From Bacteroidota bacterium (GTDB lineage Bacteria; Bacteroidota; Bacteroidia; Chitinophagales; Chitinophagaceae): a DNA stretch of 64,000 bases. The DNA is taken from the NCBI GenBank assembly GCA_023429825.1, contig JAEZDC010000072.1:1-64000 (forward strand), written 5' to 3'. The notes beneath the pieces were generated by a model. That model saw only the letters and a list, made by a program, of their open reading frames with translations, searched no databases and was not told where the DNA came from. Position numbers and translations under genes: made by a program. This document shows, in pieces, positions 1 to 8,712 of this stretch. Each line of letters begins with the position of its first letter. Positions within the stretch are counted from its first letter, which is position 1.

Positions 1-108
1 GAACCTGATGACGCAGACATCGATGAAAACGTAGAACTAGAAGATGTTGATGAAGATGATTATGATGATGTAGAAGACGACAGCGATGAGGATGATGAAG
101 TTTTATAA
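1..108 (+). CDS. C-terminal end of an unidentified protein with an acidic tail
   Basis: The window opens inside a reading frame that ends in TAA at 106-108. The 35 visible residues are almost all Asp, Glu and small residues, with no Lys or Arg, and finish EDDSDEDDEVL. This is a disordered acidic tail and does not identify the protein. A strong terminator follows 22 bases after the stop, which supports a real gene end. Only the 3' end is visible; the function is unknown. Confidence 0.6.
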   Translation, partial: EPDDADIDENVELEDVDEDDYDDVEDDSDEDDEVL

Positions 109-130
109 GAATAAAATTGTCGATAACGGG

Positions 131-160
131 AGCAGTGAGTGATCACTGCTTTTTCTTTTT
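131..160 (+). terminator. Rho-independent terminator
   Basis: An 8-bp perfect stem (131-138 with 143-150), a four-base loop and a T-rich tail at 151-160. It closes the gene ending at 108. Confidence 0.85.
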
Positions 161-264
161 GTACACCAGCATGATAATCTTATAAAGAAACTTGCGGCAA
201 AGAACTCAACTTTGTTGAACGATAATTATATTCGTCTCCAACTGATTGCTTAACTACTTTGCTT

Positions 265-1521
265 ATGAGCCAAAAACAGTATGGCGTCCTTTCTATTCCA
301 GTTATTGTCGGTGCCCTTGGGTATTTTGTCGATATATATGACCTCCTCCTTTTTACTATTGTAAGAGAGCCCAGCCTCGCAGGTATCGGAGTAAATCTTT
401 CCGATAAAGCCGCAGTGTTGGCAGCGAGCACAAAAATTATCAACTGGCAGATGATCGGCTTACTTATCGGTGGAATTCTCTGGGGCATCATGGGCGATAA
501 GAAAGGTAGATTGAGTGTACTCTTTGGATCTATTCTTATTTATTCCGTTGCCAACTTCATCACCGGGTATGTACAAACAGTAGATCAATATGCATGGGCA
601 CGATTTGCTGCAGGTATCGGGTTGGCAGGCGAACTTGGTGCAGGGATCACACTGGTGAGCGAATTACTTCCTAAAAACAAAAGAGGTATCGGTACTTCCC
701 TCGTAGCTGGTATCGGATTGTTTGGCGCAGTGGCAGCTTACTTCGTGTATTCCGAAACACAGGACTGGAGATTGTGTTACAAGATCGGCGGCGGGCTAGG
801 CGTTGGATTACTCATCCTTCGTATAAGTGTTGCTGAAAGTGGCATGTTCAAAGAAATAAAGCAAACGAATGTTGTGAGAGGCAATATTCTTATGTTCTTC
901 ACTAATTCAACGCGTTTCAGGAAATACATGCTTGCTATTCTGATTGGGTTACCTACCTGGTATGTGATCGGCATTCTTGTGAACCTGAGTAATCGTTTCG
1001 CAACAGATCTATACGGAGATAACAGTATCATCTCTGGTAAAGCGATCATGTATGCCTACGCTGCGATCGCCATTGGTGATATTATGATCGGGTTCATCAG
1101 CCAATGGTTCAGAAGCCGCAAGAAGGCATTATACCTGTACTATCTACTTTGCATTATATCAGGCGTACTCTTCTTCTCGCCTTTTAATAATAACGACACA
1201 AGAATGTACATCATCTGTACCTTACTAGGATTCAGCACCGGGTTCTGGGCGATTTTCGTTACGATGGGCGCCGAACAATTTGGTACAAACCTGAGAGCCA
1301 CCGCAGCCACTACCATTCCCAACATGGTGCGTGGTGCCTTGCCTTTGATCAATCTCATGTTTGTCGACGTATTTCAAAAAAGCTGGGGCTGGGCATTGGT
1401 GCAAAGTGCAATAGTTACAGGTGTGATCGTAATGACGGTTACATTAATTGCTGCATACTTTACCGAAGAAACATTCCACAAAGACCTTAATTATGTTGAG
1501 GTAGAAGAAGCCCTGCCATAA
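265..1521 (+). CDS. MFS transporter (sugar/metabolite symporter type)
   Basis: An inner-membrane carrier of the major facilitator superfamily. About 12 hydrophobic segments are visible. The loop after the second segment reads GDKKGRLSVLFGS, the MFS motif A that joins helices 2 and 3. The length (418 residues) is normal. The first ATG is at 265; an upstream TTG at 259 also stays in frame, but no ribosome site favours it. A TACTTTG promoter-like element ends three bases before the ATG, so the mRNA may be leaderless. The gene stands alone, and the substrate cannot be told from the sequence. Confidence 0.85.
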   Translation: MSQKQYGVLSIPVIVGALGYFVDIYDLLLFTIVREPSLAGIGVNLSDKAAVLAASTKIINWQMIGLLIGGILWGIMGDKKGRLSVLFGSILIYSVANFITGYVQTVDQYAWARFAAGIGLAGELGAGITLVSELLPKNKRGIGTSLVAGIGLFGAVAAYFVYSETQDWRLCYKIGGGLGVGLLILRISVAESGMFKEIKQTNVVRGNILMFFTNSTRFRKYMLAILIGLPTWYVIGILVNLSNRFATDLYGDNSIISGKAIMYAYAAIAIGDIMIGFISQWFRSRKKALYLYYLLCIISGVLFFSPFNNNDTRMYIICTLLGFSTGFWAIFVTMGAEQFGTNLRATAATTIPNMVRGALPLINLMFVDVFQKSWGWALVQSAIVTGVIVMTVTLIAAYFTEETFHKDLNYVEVEEALP

Positions 1522-1552
1522 ATTTTTTTATGTAACAGGGGCAAGTGCTACT

Positions 1553-1586
1553 ATTGAGCTTCGTTGTGTCACTCACTTGTGCGTTC
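1553..1586 (-). repeat. Dispersed intergenic repeat, diverged copy
   Basis: On the minus strand this reads like the AAGAGTGCGACGCAAC family seen at 2731, 6809 and 11566, with several substitutions in the core. It lies in a gene-free gap between the MFS and glycosyltransferase genes. Confidence 0.5.
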
Positions 1587-1625
1587 AGTTCTTTATTGAG
1601 CTTTCTTTCCGCATCTTTGTAGCTG

Positions 1626-2618
1626 ATGAAATTCCTGATCATTCGTTTTTCTTCTATTGGTGATATTGTATTAACTACACCTGTTGTACGTTGCCTCAAG
1701 CAACAGGTACCTGGTGCTGAAGTGCATTACTTAACGAAAGACCGTTTCCGGGGAATCGTTGAAACCAATCCATACATAGATAAGGTATTTGCCCTGGAAC
1801 ATAGCTGGGAACTGATGATCCATGAATTGAAAGAAGAGAAATACGATTACATCATCGACCTGCACAAAAACCTGCGCACACTTAAAGTAAAAAAAGCACT
1901 TAAAGTAAAAAGCTATTCTTTCAATAAACTGAATATTCAGAAGTGGCTGCTTACCGCGTTAAAAGTGAATGTGCTTCCTGCTATTCATATTGTTGACAGG
2001 TACATGGAAACAGTGAAAAGGTTTGGAGTGATCAACGATAAGAGGGGGCTTGATTATTTCATTCCGGAAAAAGACAAGGTAAAAGACAATGATATCCCTG
2101 CCCAACATTTGTTTGGATATATAGGCATTGTGATCGGGGCTGCACACAACACTAAGAAACTCCCCACACAAAAACTAAAAGAGTTGTGTGCTCAAATCAA
2201 ATACCCGGTCATCTTATTGGGTGGCCCTGAAGACAAAGCTGCCGGAGATGAAATTGCCTCTGCCGATGATGTCAAGATCTATAATGCATGTGGTAAGTTT
2301 AACCTGAACGAAAGTGCCGACCTTGTACGAAAAGCTAAAGTGATCATCACACACGATACCGGCCTGATGCACATAGCCGCAGCTTTTAAAAAACCGGTAC
2401 TGTCCGTTTGGGGCAACACGGTTCCTTCATTTGGAATGACACCTTATTTTGGCAATAGCCCGATCATCGATGTAAGATTTGAAGTAGAGAAACTGTGGTG
2501 CCGCCCTTGCAGTAAGATCGGGTACGGCAAATGCCCGTTAGGTCATTTTAAATGCATGAACAAGCATGATATAGAGCAAATGGCAAGAGTGGCTGTTAAT
2601 TGCACTCAGCCGGGATAG
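1626..2618 (+). CDS. Glycosyltransferase family 9 (ADP-heptose:LPS heptosyltransferase-like)
   Basis: A cytoplasmic or membrane-associated transferase of the GT9 type that adds heptose or a similar sugar to the LPS core. The N-terminus MKFLIIRFSSIGDIVLTTP is the family's first Rossmann signature. Near residue 240 the protein has HDTGLMHIAAA, the donor-binding signature of this family, followed by KPVLSVWG. The C-terminal cysteines (RPCSKIG, KCPLGHFKC) occur in many GT9 members. The length of 330 is typical. The exact donor and acceptor are not known. A CATCTTTG element ends 6 nt before the ATG. Confidence 0.88.
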   Translation: MKFLIIRFSSIGDIVLTTPVVRCLKQQVPGAEVHYLTKDRFRGIVETNPYIDKVFALEHSWELMIHELKEEKYDYIIDLHKNLRTLKVKKALKVKSYSFNKLNIQKWLLTALKVNVLPAIHIVDRYMETVKRFGVINDKRGLDYFIPEKDKVKDNDIPAQHLFGYIGIVIGAAHNTKKLPTQKLKELCAQIKYPVILLGGPEDKAAGDEIASADDVKIYNACGKFNLNESADLVRKAKVIITHDTGLMHIAAAFKKPVLSVWGNTVPSFGMTPYFGNSPIIDVRFEVEKLWCRPCSKIGYGKCPLGHFKCMNKHDIEQMARVAVNCTQPG

Positions 2619-2623
2619 CGGCT

Positions 2624-2692
2624 CTCGCAGAAAATGCAGAATCCGCTAAACTTTTTGTTTCTCCCTTCTGCGCATTCAGCGCTTTCTGCGAG
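2624..2692 (+). repeat. Intergenic imperfect inverted repeat
   Basis: CTCGCAGAAA at 2624 returns as its complement ending at 2692 (TTTCTGCGAG), with further partial pairing inside. It is likely a dispersed palindromic repeat, or a hairpin at the end of the glycosyltransferase transcript. It lies in the 180-bp gap before folE. Confidence 0.55.
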
Positions 2693-2730
2693 ATAAAATT
2701 TCTAACTTGCCGCCTGCCCGGCGAAGTTAT

Positions 2731-2764
2731 GAACGCTGAAGAGTGCGACGCAACAAAAGTTAAA
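2731..2764 (+). repeat. Dispersed intergenic repeat (AAGAGTGCGACGCAAC family)
   Basis: Contains the 16-nt core AAGAGTGCGACGCAAC, identical to the copies at 6809-6843 (minus strand) and 11566-11594, with related flanks. Confidence 0.65.
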
Positions 2765-2798
2765 GTGAATACAAGAGCTCACCTCCAAAAACAAAAAA

Positions 2799-3398
2799 AT
2801 GTCTTATAAAAAAGTTGAAGAATATTGTGATGATGCAATGGATGCCATGATAAAGGCCAACAAGGAAATCTTATTGCAACTGGGAGAAGATCCGGAAAGA
2901 GAAGGCCTGCAAAAAACACCTGAACGTGTGGCCAAAGCAATGCAATATCTAACCCACGGTTACAAGATGGATGCTGTACATATCTTGAACTCAGCCAAGT
3001 TCAAAGAAGATGTAAGCGAAATGGTCATCGTTAAAGACATTGAACTATACAGCATGTGTGAGCATCACATGTTGCCATTCTTTGGTAAAGCACATATTGC
3101 TTACATACCTAACGGCTATATTTGCGGTTTAAGCAAACTGGCAAGAGTGGTAGATGTATTTTCAAGAAGATTGCAGGTACAGGAAAGACTAACCACGCAG
3201 ATATTAGAGGCCATAAAAGAATCATTGAACCCGCTTGGTGTGGCAGTGGTTGTAGAAGCAAAGCATCTGTGCATGATGATGCGAGGTGTACAAAAACAAA
3301 ATTCAGTTACTACAACATCTGCGTTCCATGGCGAATTTTTGAATAATAACATTACCAGGAATGAATTCCTGAAACTGATATCCGCCCATTTAAGTTAA
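2799..3398 (+). CDS. folE: GTP cyclohydrolase I
   Basis: Converts GTP to 7,8-dihydroneopterin triphosphate, the first step of tetrahydrofolate (and pterin or queuosine-type) synthesis, in the cytoplasm. The zinc ligands are visible as Cys87 and His90 in MCEHH and Cys158 in HLCMMMRG. The substrate-site motifs GLSKLAR (110-116) and QERLT (128-132) are intact. The length of 199 matches bacterial FolE. The ATG at 2799 follows an A-rich stretch. Its neighbours are not folate genes, so it seems to stand alone. Confidence 0.96.
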   Translation: MSYKKVEEYCDDAMDAMIKANKEILLQLGEDPEREGLQKTPERVAKAMQYLTHGYKMDAVHILNSAKFKEDVSEMVIVKDIELYSMCEHHMLPFFGKAHIAYIPNGYICGLSKLARVVDVFSRRLQVQERLTTQILEAIKESLNPLGVAVVVEAKHLCMMMRGVQKQNSVTTTSAFHGEFLNNNITRNEFLKLISAHLS

Positions 3399-3464
3399 CA
3401 CCCATTAATTCACCAACTCCCTACCCTAATTGTCGAATTGACTAATGACTAATTAACTATTACC

Positions 3465-4355
3465 ATGAAACACGCATATATCTTCCCCGGGCAAGGTTCT
3501 CAATTCAGTGGAATGGGAAAATCTTTGTATGATAGCAGTACACAGGCCAAAGAATTATTTGAGCAGGCCAATGATGTATTGGGTTTCCGTATCAGTGATA
3601 TCATGTTCAACGGAACGGATGAAGAATTGAAGCAAACAAAAGTTACACAGCCGGCCGTATTTCTTCATTCTGTAATAGCGTATAAAAACCTCGCAGATGC
3701 TACTCCCGATATGACAGCGGGTCATTCGCTCGGTGAGTTTTCTGCATTAGTTGCAAACAATACCTTGAGTTTTGAAGATGCTTTGAAACTCGTAAGCATC
3801 AGGGCACAGGCCATGCAAAAAGCCTGCGAGATCAATCCTTCTACGATGGCTGCAGTATTAGCATTAGCAGATGAGAAAGTGGAAGAGATATGCAAACAGG
3901 TAAATGATGAATCAGGTGAAGTGGTGGTGGCTGCAAATTATAACTGTCCCGGCCAACTTGTTATCAGCGGATCTGTTAAAGGAATAGAAATTGCCTGCGA
4001 ACGAATGAAAGCTGCGGGAGCAAAAAGGGCTTTGGTATTACCTGTCGGGGGTGCATTTCATTCTCCGTTAATGTCACCGGCAAAAGAAGAATTAGCTGCA
4101 GCAATCGACTCTACTATATTCAATATTCCTTCTTGCCCGGTGTACCAGAATGTAGTGGCCAGGGCCGTTACCGATCCTGCAGAGATCAAAAAGAACTTAA
4201 TTGATCAACTGACCGGTGCGGTACGCTGGACACAATCGGTGCAGGCAATGGTAGCAGATGGTGCAACGAAATTTATTGAGGTTGGGCCGGGTAAAGTATT
4301 GCAGGGATTAGTGCAGAAGGTACATAAAGAAGCAGAAGTGAGTGGCGTCAGCTAA
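3465..4355 (+). CDS. fabD: Malonyl-CoA:ACP transacylase
   Basis: Moves malonyl groups from CoA to acyl carrier protein for fatty-acid synthesis in the cytoplasm. GQGSQ is at residues 9-13. The nucleophile is Ser88 in GHSLGEFSA, and the catalytic partner is His199 in GAFHSPLM. The substrate-carboxylate Arg113 is present (SIRAQAMQ). The length (296) is normal. It is convergent with the GNAT gene 20 bp downstream. It is away from other fab genes, which is not unusual in Bacteroidota. Confidence 0.95.
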   Translation: MKHAYIFPGQGSQFSGMGKSLYDSSTQAKELFEQANDVLGFRISDIMFNGTDEELKQTKVTQPAVFLHSVIAYKNLADATPDMTAGHSLGEFSALVANNTLSFEDALKLVSIRAQAMQKACEINPSTMAAVLALADEKVEEICKQVNDESGEVVVAANYNCPGQLVISGSVKGIEIACERMKAAGAKRALVLPVGGAFHSPLMSPAKEELAAAIDSTIFNIPSCPVYQNVVARAVTDPAEIKKNLIDQLTGAVRWTQSVQAMVADGATKFIEVGPGKVLQGLVQKVHKEAEVSGVS

Positions 4356-4375
4356 AAGAATGCCTCATTGTCGAA

Positions 4376-4864
4376 TTAGCAAATGGGTATAGCACAATTC
4401 ACCCACTCTCCATCAAAACTTGCGTTGTACTTCTTATAAAAGGTTATAGCCGGCTCATTCCATTCCAACACCTGCCAGGCAATACCGCTGAACCTTTTTT
4501 CTTTGGCTTCTTCTATTAGTCTATCAAAGAGAAGTGAGCCTACACCTTTGCATCTCCATGCTTCCGTTACAATAATATCTTCGAGATACATTCTTTGCCC
4601 TTTCCATGTGGAATATCGAACATAGTATAACGCAAATCCAATAATGTTACTTTCTTCTCCCACTCCTTTGGAGGGGTTAGGGGAGCTTGAAGCTTCAGCA
4701 ACAAAAGCCCACCACACAGGCTTTTCTCCAAAACCACTTTCTTCAAAATGCTCTAATGTAACAGTGACCTCGTTGGGTGCTTTTTCATATACAGCAAGTT
4801 CATGCACTAACTCAAGTAAACGTTGACAATCCTTCTTTTCTGCCCTTCTTTTGGTAATACTCAT
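4376..4864 (-). CDS. GNAT N-acetyltransferase (diamine acetyltransferase-like) with a repeat-derived insert
   Basis: A small acetyl-CoA-dependent acetyltransferase resembling spermidine/spermine acetyltransferases. It starts MSITKRRAEKKDCQRLLELV, has a YLEDIIVTEAWRCKGVGSLL acetyl-CoA-binding stretch (R/Q-x-x-G-x-G type) and ends with an NxxAITFYKKYNA motif. Between strands 3 and 4, around residues 58-72, it carries an extra segment rich in Ser, Pro and Gly (SSPNPSKGVGEES) encoded by a palindromic repeat (4657-4685). The family normally has a short turn there. The frame is kept, so the protein may still work. The substrate is uncertain. Confidence 0.8.
   Translation of the reverse strand: MSITKRRAEKKDCQRLLELVHELAVYEKAPNEVTVTLEHFEESGFGEKPVWWAFVAEASSSPNPSKGVGEESNIIGFALYYVRYSTWKGQRMYLEDIIVTEAWRCKGVGSLLFDRLIEEAKEKRFSGIAWQVLEWNEPAITFYKKYNASFDGEWVNCAIPIC
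4657..4685. repeat. Palindromic repeat inserted in frame in the GNAT gene
   Basis: A G/C-rich imperfect palindrome with CTCC and GGAG arms around CTTTGG. It encodes SPNPSKG on the minus strand and looks like an intergenic repeat that landed inside a coding sequence. Confidence 0.6.
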
Positions 4865-4879
4865 GGGGGTGTTTCAGGT

Positions 4880-5323
4880 TTATCTTAGCCTGTCCATACT
4901 TTTTATAAGGTTCTGATCCTTTCTTACGCCTTTTGCAGCAAGGAAGAGGAACACAGGCACTGCAAAATATAACAGTGCTTCTATTCTTATACCTCCGCTT
5001 TCAAATTTGCTTGTCGCCATGAATAAAAGCACCAATGCAACGATAGCGCTGATCATCGATATAAGTGTCACCACGAACTGGTGCTTGCGATTGTAATAAC
5101 TGAATAATCCATGTATCGCTCCTACTATTGCAATGCTCATGAATATAATGATCGGTATATTAAAAGTAGAGGTCATAACCGCTGCTACCATCTGCTGACC
5201 GGTGGATGTTTCGGTTCCATCACCGCCCATCATCCTGGTACCACCATAAAAAGGAAACTGGAATGTTAATCCGCCACAAATCGCAGCAAGCACAAACCAT
5301 AAAGATTGAATACGTTGGATCAT
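4880..5323 (-). CDS. DUF4293 family membrane protein
   Basis: An inner-membrane protein of unknown function, restricted to Bacteroidota. It opens MIQRIQSLWFVLAAICGG, the characteristic start of the DUF4293 family, and has four hydrophobic segments (near residues 8-25, 50-70, 78-98 and 110-130). The C-terminus is basic (KGVRKDQNLIKSMDRLR). The length of 147 is normal. It lies 15 bp upstream of the GNAT gene on the same strand and may be co-transcribed with it. No role is known. Confidence 0.85.
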   Translation of the reverse strand: MIQRIQSLWFVLAAICGGLTFQFPFYGGTRMMGGDGTETSTGQQMVAAVMTSTFNIPIIIFMSIAIVGAIHGLFSYYNRKHQFVVTLISMISAIVALVLLFMATSKFESGGIRIEALLYFAVPVFLFLAAKGVRKDQNLIKSMDRLR

Positions 5324-5445
5324 GTTACTCAGTTTAAAAGTTTTTAGTTTAAGGTCTTGAGTTGCGTCCCCTTAAATTCAAATGATTTTATGAGATGATC
5401 GAGGTTTGGAATTGAAGATTTACAAACTCAAAACCTCTCATTCAA

Positions 5446-6726
5446 CTACCCCAACTCCGGGTACAGAGGATACTGCTCCATAAACCCGTTCACTTCCTTC
5501 TTCACATTAGCTATTACAGCTTCATCGTCCGGGTTCATCAGCACCCTGTCAATTACATTTACTACAAATTGCATGTCGCTTTCTTTCATGCCTCTGGTAG
5601 TGATAGCGGCTACTCCAAATCTTATTCCTGAAGTTACAAATGCACTCTTATCATCAAACGGAACCATGTTCTTATTCGCTGTAATATCGGCAGCGCCTAA
5701 AACGTTCTCTGCTTTTTTTCCGCTGATGTTTTTATTACGCAGATCAATAAGCATAAGGTGATTATCCGTTCCTCCGCTGATGATCTGGTACTGTTTTTCT
5801 ACAAAAGCTTTGGCCATTGCCTGTGCATTGCTTTGAACTTGTTTAGCATACACCGTAAACTCATCAGTCAGTATCTCACCAAACGATACAGCCTTAGCAG
5901 CGATCACATGCTCCAGTGGACCGCCCTGTGTACCCGGGAACACAGCCATATCGATCACATGGCTCATCATCCTGATGTTGCCTTTCGGATCTTTTAGTCC
6001 AAACGGATTTTCAAAATCTTTTCCCATCATGATGATACCGCCACGGGGCCCACGCAATGTTTTATGGGTAGTGGATGTTACAAAATGACAATGTGCGAAT
6101 GGAGAGCTCAACAAACCTTTAGCGATCAATCCTGCAGGGTGTGCAATATCAGCCATTACCAATGCGCCCACTTCATCCGCAACTTTCCTGATCCTTGCAT
6201 AATCAATATCACGGCTATAAGCACTGGCGCCACACACAATAAGCTTTGGCTTTATCTCTCTTGCTTTCTGCTCCAGCATTTCATAATCGATCAACCCTGT
6301 CTCCTGCTTCACACCATAAAAATGTGGCTTGTATAATTTACCGCTGAAGTTCACAGGCGATCCATGCGTTAAGTGGCCACCCATGCTCAGGTCCAAACCT
6401 AAAATATCATCACCCGGTTGCAGGATCGCCAGCATTAAAGCCGCATTAGCCTGCGCACCACTGTGCGGTTGCACATTGGCATATTCTACGCCGAAGATCT
6501 GCTTCAACCTATCAATCGCCAGTTGCTCAGTTTTATCCACCACTTCGCAACCGCCGTAATATCTTCTGCCGGGATAACCTTCTGCATATTTATTCGTCAT
6601 CACGTTTCCCATCGCCTGCATCACCTGCAAACTGGTGAAGTTCTCACTGGCGATCAGTTCAATGCCACGACGCTGACGATGTAATTCTTCTTTAATGAGG
6701 TCAAAAACCAAAGTATCTCTTTGCAT
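5446..6726 (-). CDS. glyA: Serine hydroxymethyltransferase
   Basis: A PLP enzyme that interconverts serine and glycine while loading tetrahydrofolate with a one-carbon unit, in the cytoplasm. The PLP lysine is Lys222 in TSTTHKTLRGPRGG. ELIASENF, YAEGYPGRRYYGG and HSGAQAN are all present, and the length (426) is standard. The ATG at 6726 gives the usual short N-terminus. The gene stands alone, with about 120 bp to DUF4293. Confidence 0.97.
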   Translation of the reverse strand: MQRDTLVFDLIKEELHRQRRGIELIASENFTSLQVMQAMGNVMTNKYAEGYPGRRYYGGCEVVDKTEQLAIDRLKQIFGVEYANVQPHSGAQANAALMLAILQPGDDILGLDLSMGGHLTHGSPVNFSGKLYKPHFYGVKQETGLIDYEMLEQKAREIKPKLIVCGASAYSRDIDYARIRKVADEVGALVMADIAHPAGLIAKGLLSSPFAHCHFVTSTTHKTLRGPRGGIIMMGKDFENPFGLKDPKGNIRMMSHVIDMAVFPGTQGGPLEHVIAAKAVSFGEILTDEFTVYAKQVQSNAQAMAKAFVEKQYQIISGGTDNHLMLIDLRNKNISGKKAENVLGAADITANKNMVPFDDKSAFVTSGIRFGVAAITTRGMKESDMQFVVNVIDRVLMNPDDEAVIANVKKEVNGFMEQYPLYPELG

Positions 6727-6808
6727 TCATCAAGGTTTGCGGCAAAAGTAGTTGGAAACAGGTAAATAGGTATGGGAGAATTTTTATGTAGCCGCCAATA
6801 GAATATCT

Positions 6809-6843
6809 ATTGAACTTCTGTTGCGTCGCACTCTTATACGTTC
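6809..6843 (-). repeat. Dispersed intergenic repeat (AAGAGTGCGACGCAAC family)
   Basis: On the minus strand this contains the same 16-nt core as 2731 and 11566. It lies between the divergent glyA and cupin genes, in their shared promoter region. Confidence 0.65.
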
Positions 6844-6902
6844 TGCTCATCATTCATCTGTCTATGCATTTTGCAAATGAATTATATTGATCAAAAATTA
6901 TC

Positions 6903-7244
6903 ATGCCCTTCTACGATTTCAATACCAAACAAACCATCAATATCTGGACAGGCATCAATGGTGCTTTCTACCACTCTGATCAATTGACCTTTGGTCATGT
7001 TACCCTGGATAAAGGAGCGATCGTTGGAGATCATGCCCATCCACACGAACAATGGACGCATGTATTAGAAGGTGAAATAGAATTTACCATCGCAGGTGAA
7101 ACTAAAATACTAACCAAAGGCATGGCGGCGTTTATTCCTTCTAATGCCATTCATTCGGCTAAAGCACTTACCGCATGCAAAGTGCTCGATTGTTTTCTAC
7201 CTACCAGGGAAGATTTTATTGACAAAGAAACCAATAGCCTTTAA
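6903..7244 (+). CDS. Cupin-domain protein
   Basis: A 113-residue single-domain beta-barrel protein. Cupin motif 1 is visible as GDHAHPHEQWTHVLEGE (residues 41-57, with His44, His46 and Gln48 as likely metal ligands). Motif 2 is represented by FIPSNAIHSAKA (around residues 77-88), with a histidine as fourth ligand. It has no signal peptide, so it is cytoplasmic. Small cupins of this kind include sugar isomerases, dioxygenases and sensors; the sequence does not choose between them. Confidence 0.8.
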   Translation: MPFYDFNTKQTINIWTGINGAFYHSDQLTFGHVTLDKGAIVGDHAHPHEQWTHVLEGEIEFTIAGETKILTKGMAAFIPSNAIHSAKALTACKVLDCFLPTREDFIDKETNSL

Positions 7245-7247
7245 CCA

Positions 7248-7302
7248 TTATAGGGTTCTTATAGGGATGTTATAGGGACCTTATAGGGTTTTTATAGGGT
7301 CT
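7248..7302 (+). repeat. Five direct repeats TTATAGGG at an exact 11-bp period
   Basis: TTATAGGG occurs at 7248, 7259, 7270, 7281 and 7292, each followed by three variable bases, so all copies lie on one face of the helix. They start four bases after the cupin stop. See the findings. Confidence 0.8.
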
Positions 7303-7309
7303 TTGCTTT

Positions 7310-7398
7310 GGGTCTGCTTCGCCTTTGATTCGGGTCTGGGTCGTATCTGGGTTTACTCTGCTTCGCTAAGAAAGACGAATGATGACCGAAGCAGACCC
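7310..7398. repeat. Long inverted repeat in the cupin-nucleotidyltransferase gap
   Basis: GGGTCTGCTTCG at 7310-7321 is exactly complementary to 7387-7398. The 65 bases between them carry further GGGTCTGGGTCG-type partial repeats. The whole gap 7245-7616 has no coding potential that I can see. Confidence 0.65.
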
Positions 7399-7616
7399 GA
7401 CCAAGACCCTAACGAGGTCCGACCCTAACCCACTGGCTATTGAATAAACATGATCCTCGGTAGTATACTAAATGATTGTTCCACAGCCGGTACGTTATAA
7501 TTAAATTACCGTAATCGTTTGCAGATCAAATTTGACTTTGCCAGTTTGCATATTTTACTACTTTCACACCTCGTTTGAGCAGAACTGTGTAGAATGGACA
7601 CGAAACGATTGTTGAG

Positions 7617-8609
7617 ATGAAAGCAATTATACCTGTGGCAGGAGCCGGAACAAAGCTTCGACCACATACCTATACACAACCCAAAGCTTTAATTCCGCTG
7701 GCGGGTAAGACCATCTTAAGTTTTATAGTTGATCAGCTTAAAGAAGGTGGTATCAATGAATTCATTTTTATTGTTGGGTACCTTGGGGAAAAGATCCAGG
7801 ATTATGTAAAGCAAACCTATCCCGATCTTACCACGCATTTCATTTACCAGAATGAAAGACAGGGAACCGGCCATGCAGTAGAACTTACTAAATCTTTAGT
7901 GGGAGATGACGAAGTATTTGTTGCGCTGGGCGATACCATTTGCGAATACGATGTGCAGGAAGTCATGAATAGCCCGCATAGCATGCTGGGCGTTAAAAAA
8001 GTAGATGATCCCAGAAGCTTTGGTGTGGCCGAGATCAACGATCACGGCAGTATAGAACATGTAAGAGAAAAGCCTGCTATTCCCAAAAGTAATATGGCTT
8101 TGGTGGGTTTGTATAAGATAAAAGAGACACAGTTCTTATACGAATGCCTGCATCACATTTTTGAGCAGGACATTCGCAGCTATGGTGAATATAATCTTAC
8201 GGATGCACTCGAGTGTATGATCAGCCGCGGTGCCGATTTTAAACCTTTCAAAGTAAAGAACTGGTTCGATTGCGGTAAGAAAGAAACACTGCTTACCACT
8301 AATGCTTTATTGCTTAAGAAAAGTGGCGGTAACATCAAAGAAGGACATGAATTCAAAGACACGATCATTATTCCCCCGGTGAGTATCGCTCTGGGTTGTA
8401 AGATATCCAACTCCATCATCGGTCCGCATGTAACTGTTGGCGCCAATACCACCATTGAGCATTCTATTATCCGCGACAGTATCATCGGATCTTATACAAA
8501 TCTCTTTGAAGTAGTACTTGATAATTCCCTGATCGGAAGCGATGCTTCAGTAAAAGGACTTAGTAGAAACCTCAACATCGGTGATAATACCGAAATTGAT
8601 TTTGGGTAG
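7617..8609 (+). CDS. Sugar-1-phosphate nucleotidyltransferase
   Basis: Makes an NDP-sugar from a sugar-1-phosphate and an NTP, feeding cell-surface polysaccharide synthesis. The N-terminal half is a nucleotidyltransferase domain: MKAIIPVAGAGTKLRPHTYTQ is the G-x-G-T/R-x-R-P nucleotide loop and QPKALIPLAGK the substrate-binding stretch. The last 85 or so residues (about 245-325) are hexapeptide repeats (IGPHVTVGANT, IRDSIIGSYTN) that form a left-handed beta-helix. The length of 330 fits GlmU/RmlA-like or mannose-1-P guanylyltransferase-like proteins. The specificity is not assignable. Met1 is followed directly by the conserved strand, which fixes the start. Confidence 0.88.
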   Translation: MKAIIPVAGAGTKLRPHTYTQPKALIPLAGKTILSFIVDQLKEGGINEFIFIVGYLGEKIQDYVKQTYPDLTTHFIYQNERQGTGHAVELTKSLVGDDEVFVALGDTICEYDVQEVMNSPHSMLGVKKVDDPRSFGVAEINDHGSIEHVREKPAIPKSNMALVGLYKIKETQFLYECLHHIFEQDIRSYGEYNLTDALECMISRGADFKPFKVKNWFDCGKKETLLTTNALLLKKSGGNIKEGHEFKDTIIIPPVSIALGCKISNSIIGPHVTVGANTTIEHSIIRDSIIGSYTNLFEVVLDNSLIGSDASVKGLSRNLNIGDNTEIDFG

Positions 8610-8615
8610 TTAGCG

Positions 8616-8705
8616 AATGCTTAATGGTAATTAGCAGATGTTATAATTAGCAAATGTTTCTGTGATGAACTAATTTGCTAATTTGCTAATTCATTAATTT
8701 GCTAA
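8616..8705. repeat. Cluster of TTAGCAAAT-type short repeats, partly inverted
   Basis: Two ATTAGCA(A/G)ATG units on the plus strand are followed by three TTTGCTAAT units, i.e. the complement. The cluster can fold into a long A/T-rich hairpin between two plus-strand genes and could act as a terminator. A second cluster is at 9829-9945. Confidence 0.6.
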
Positions 8706-8712
8706 TAAAACC

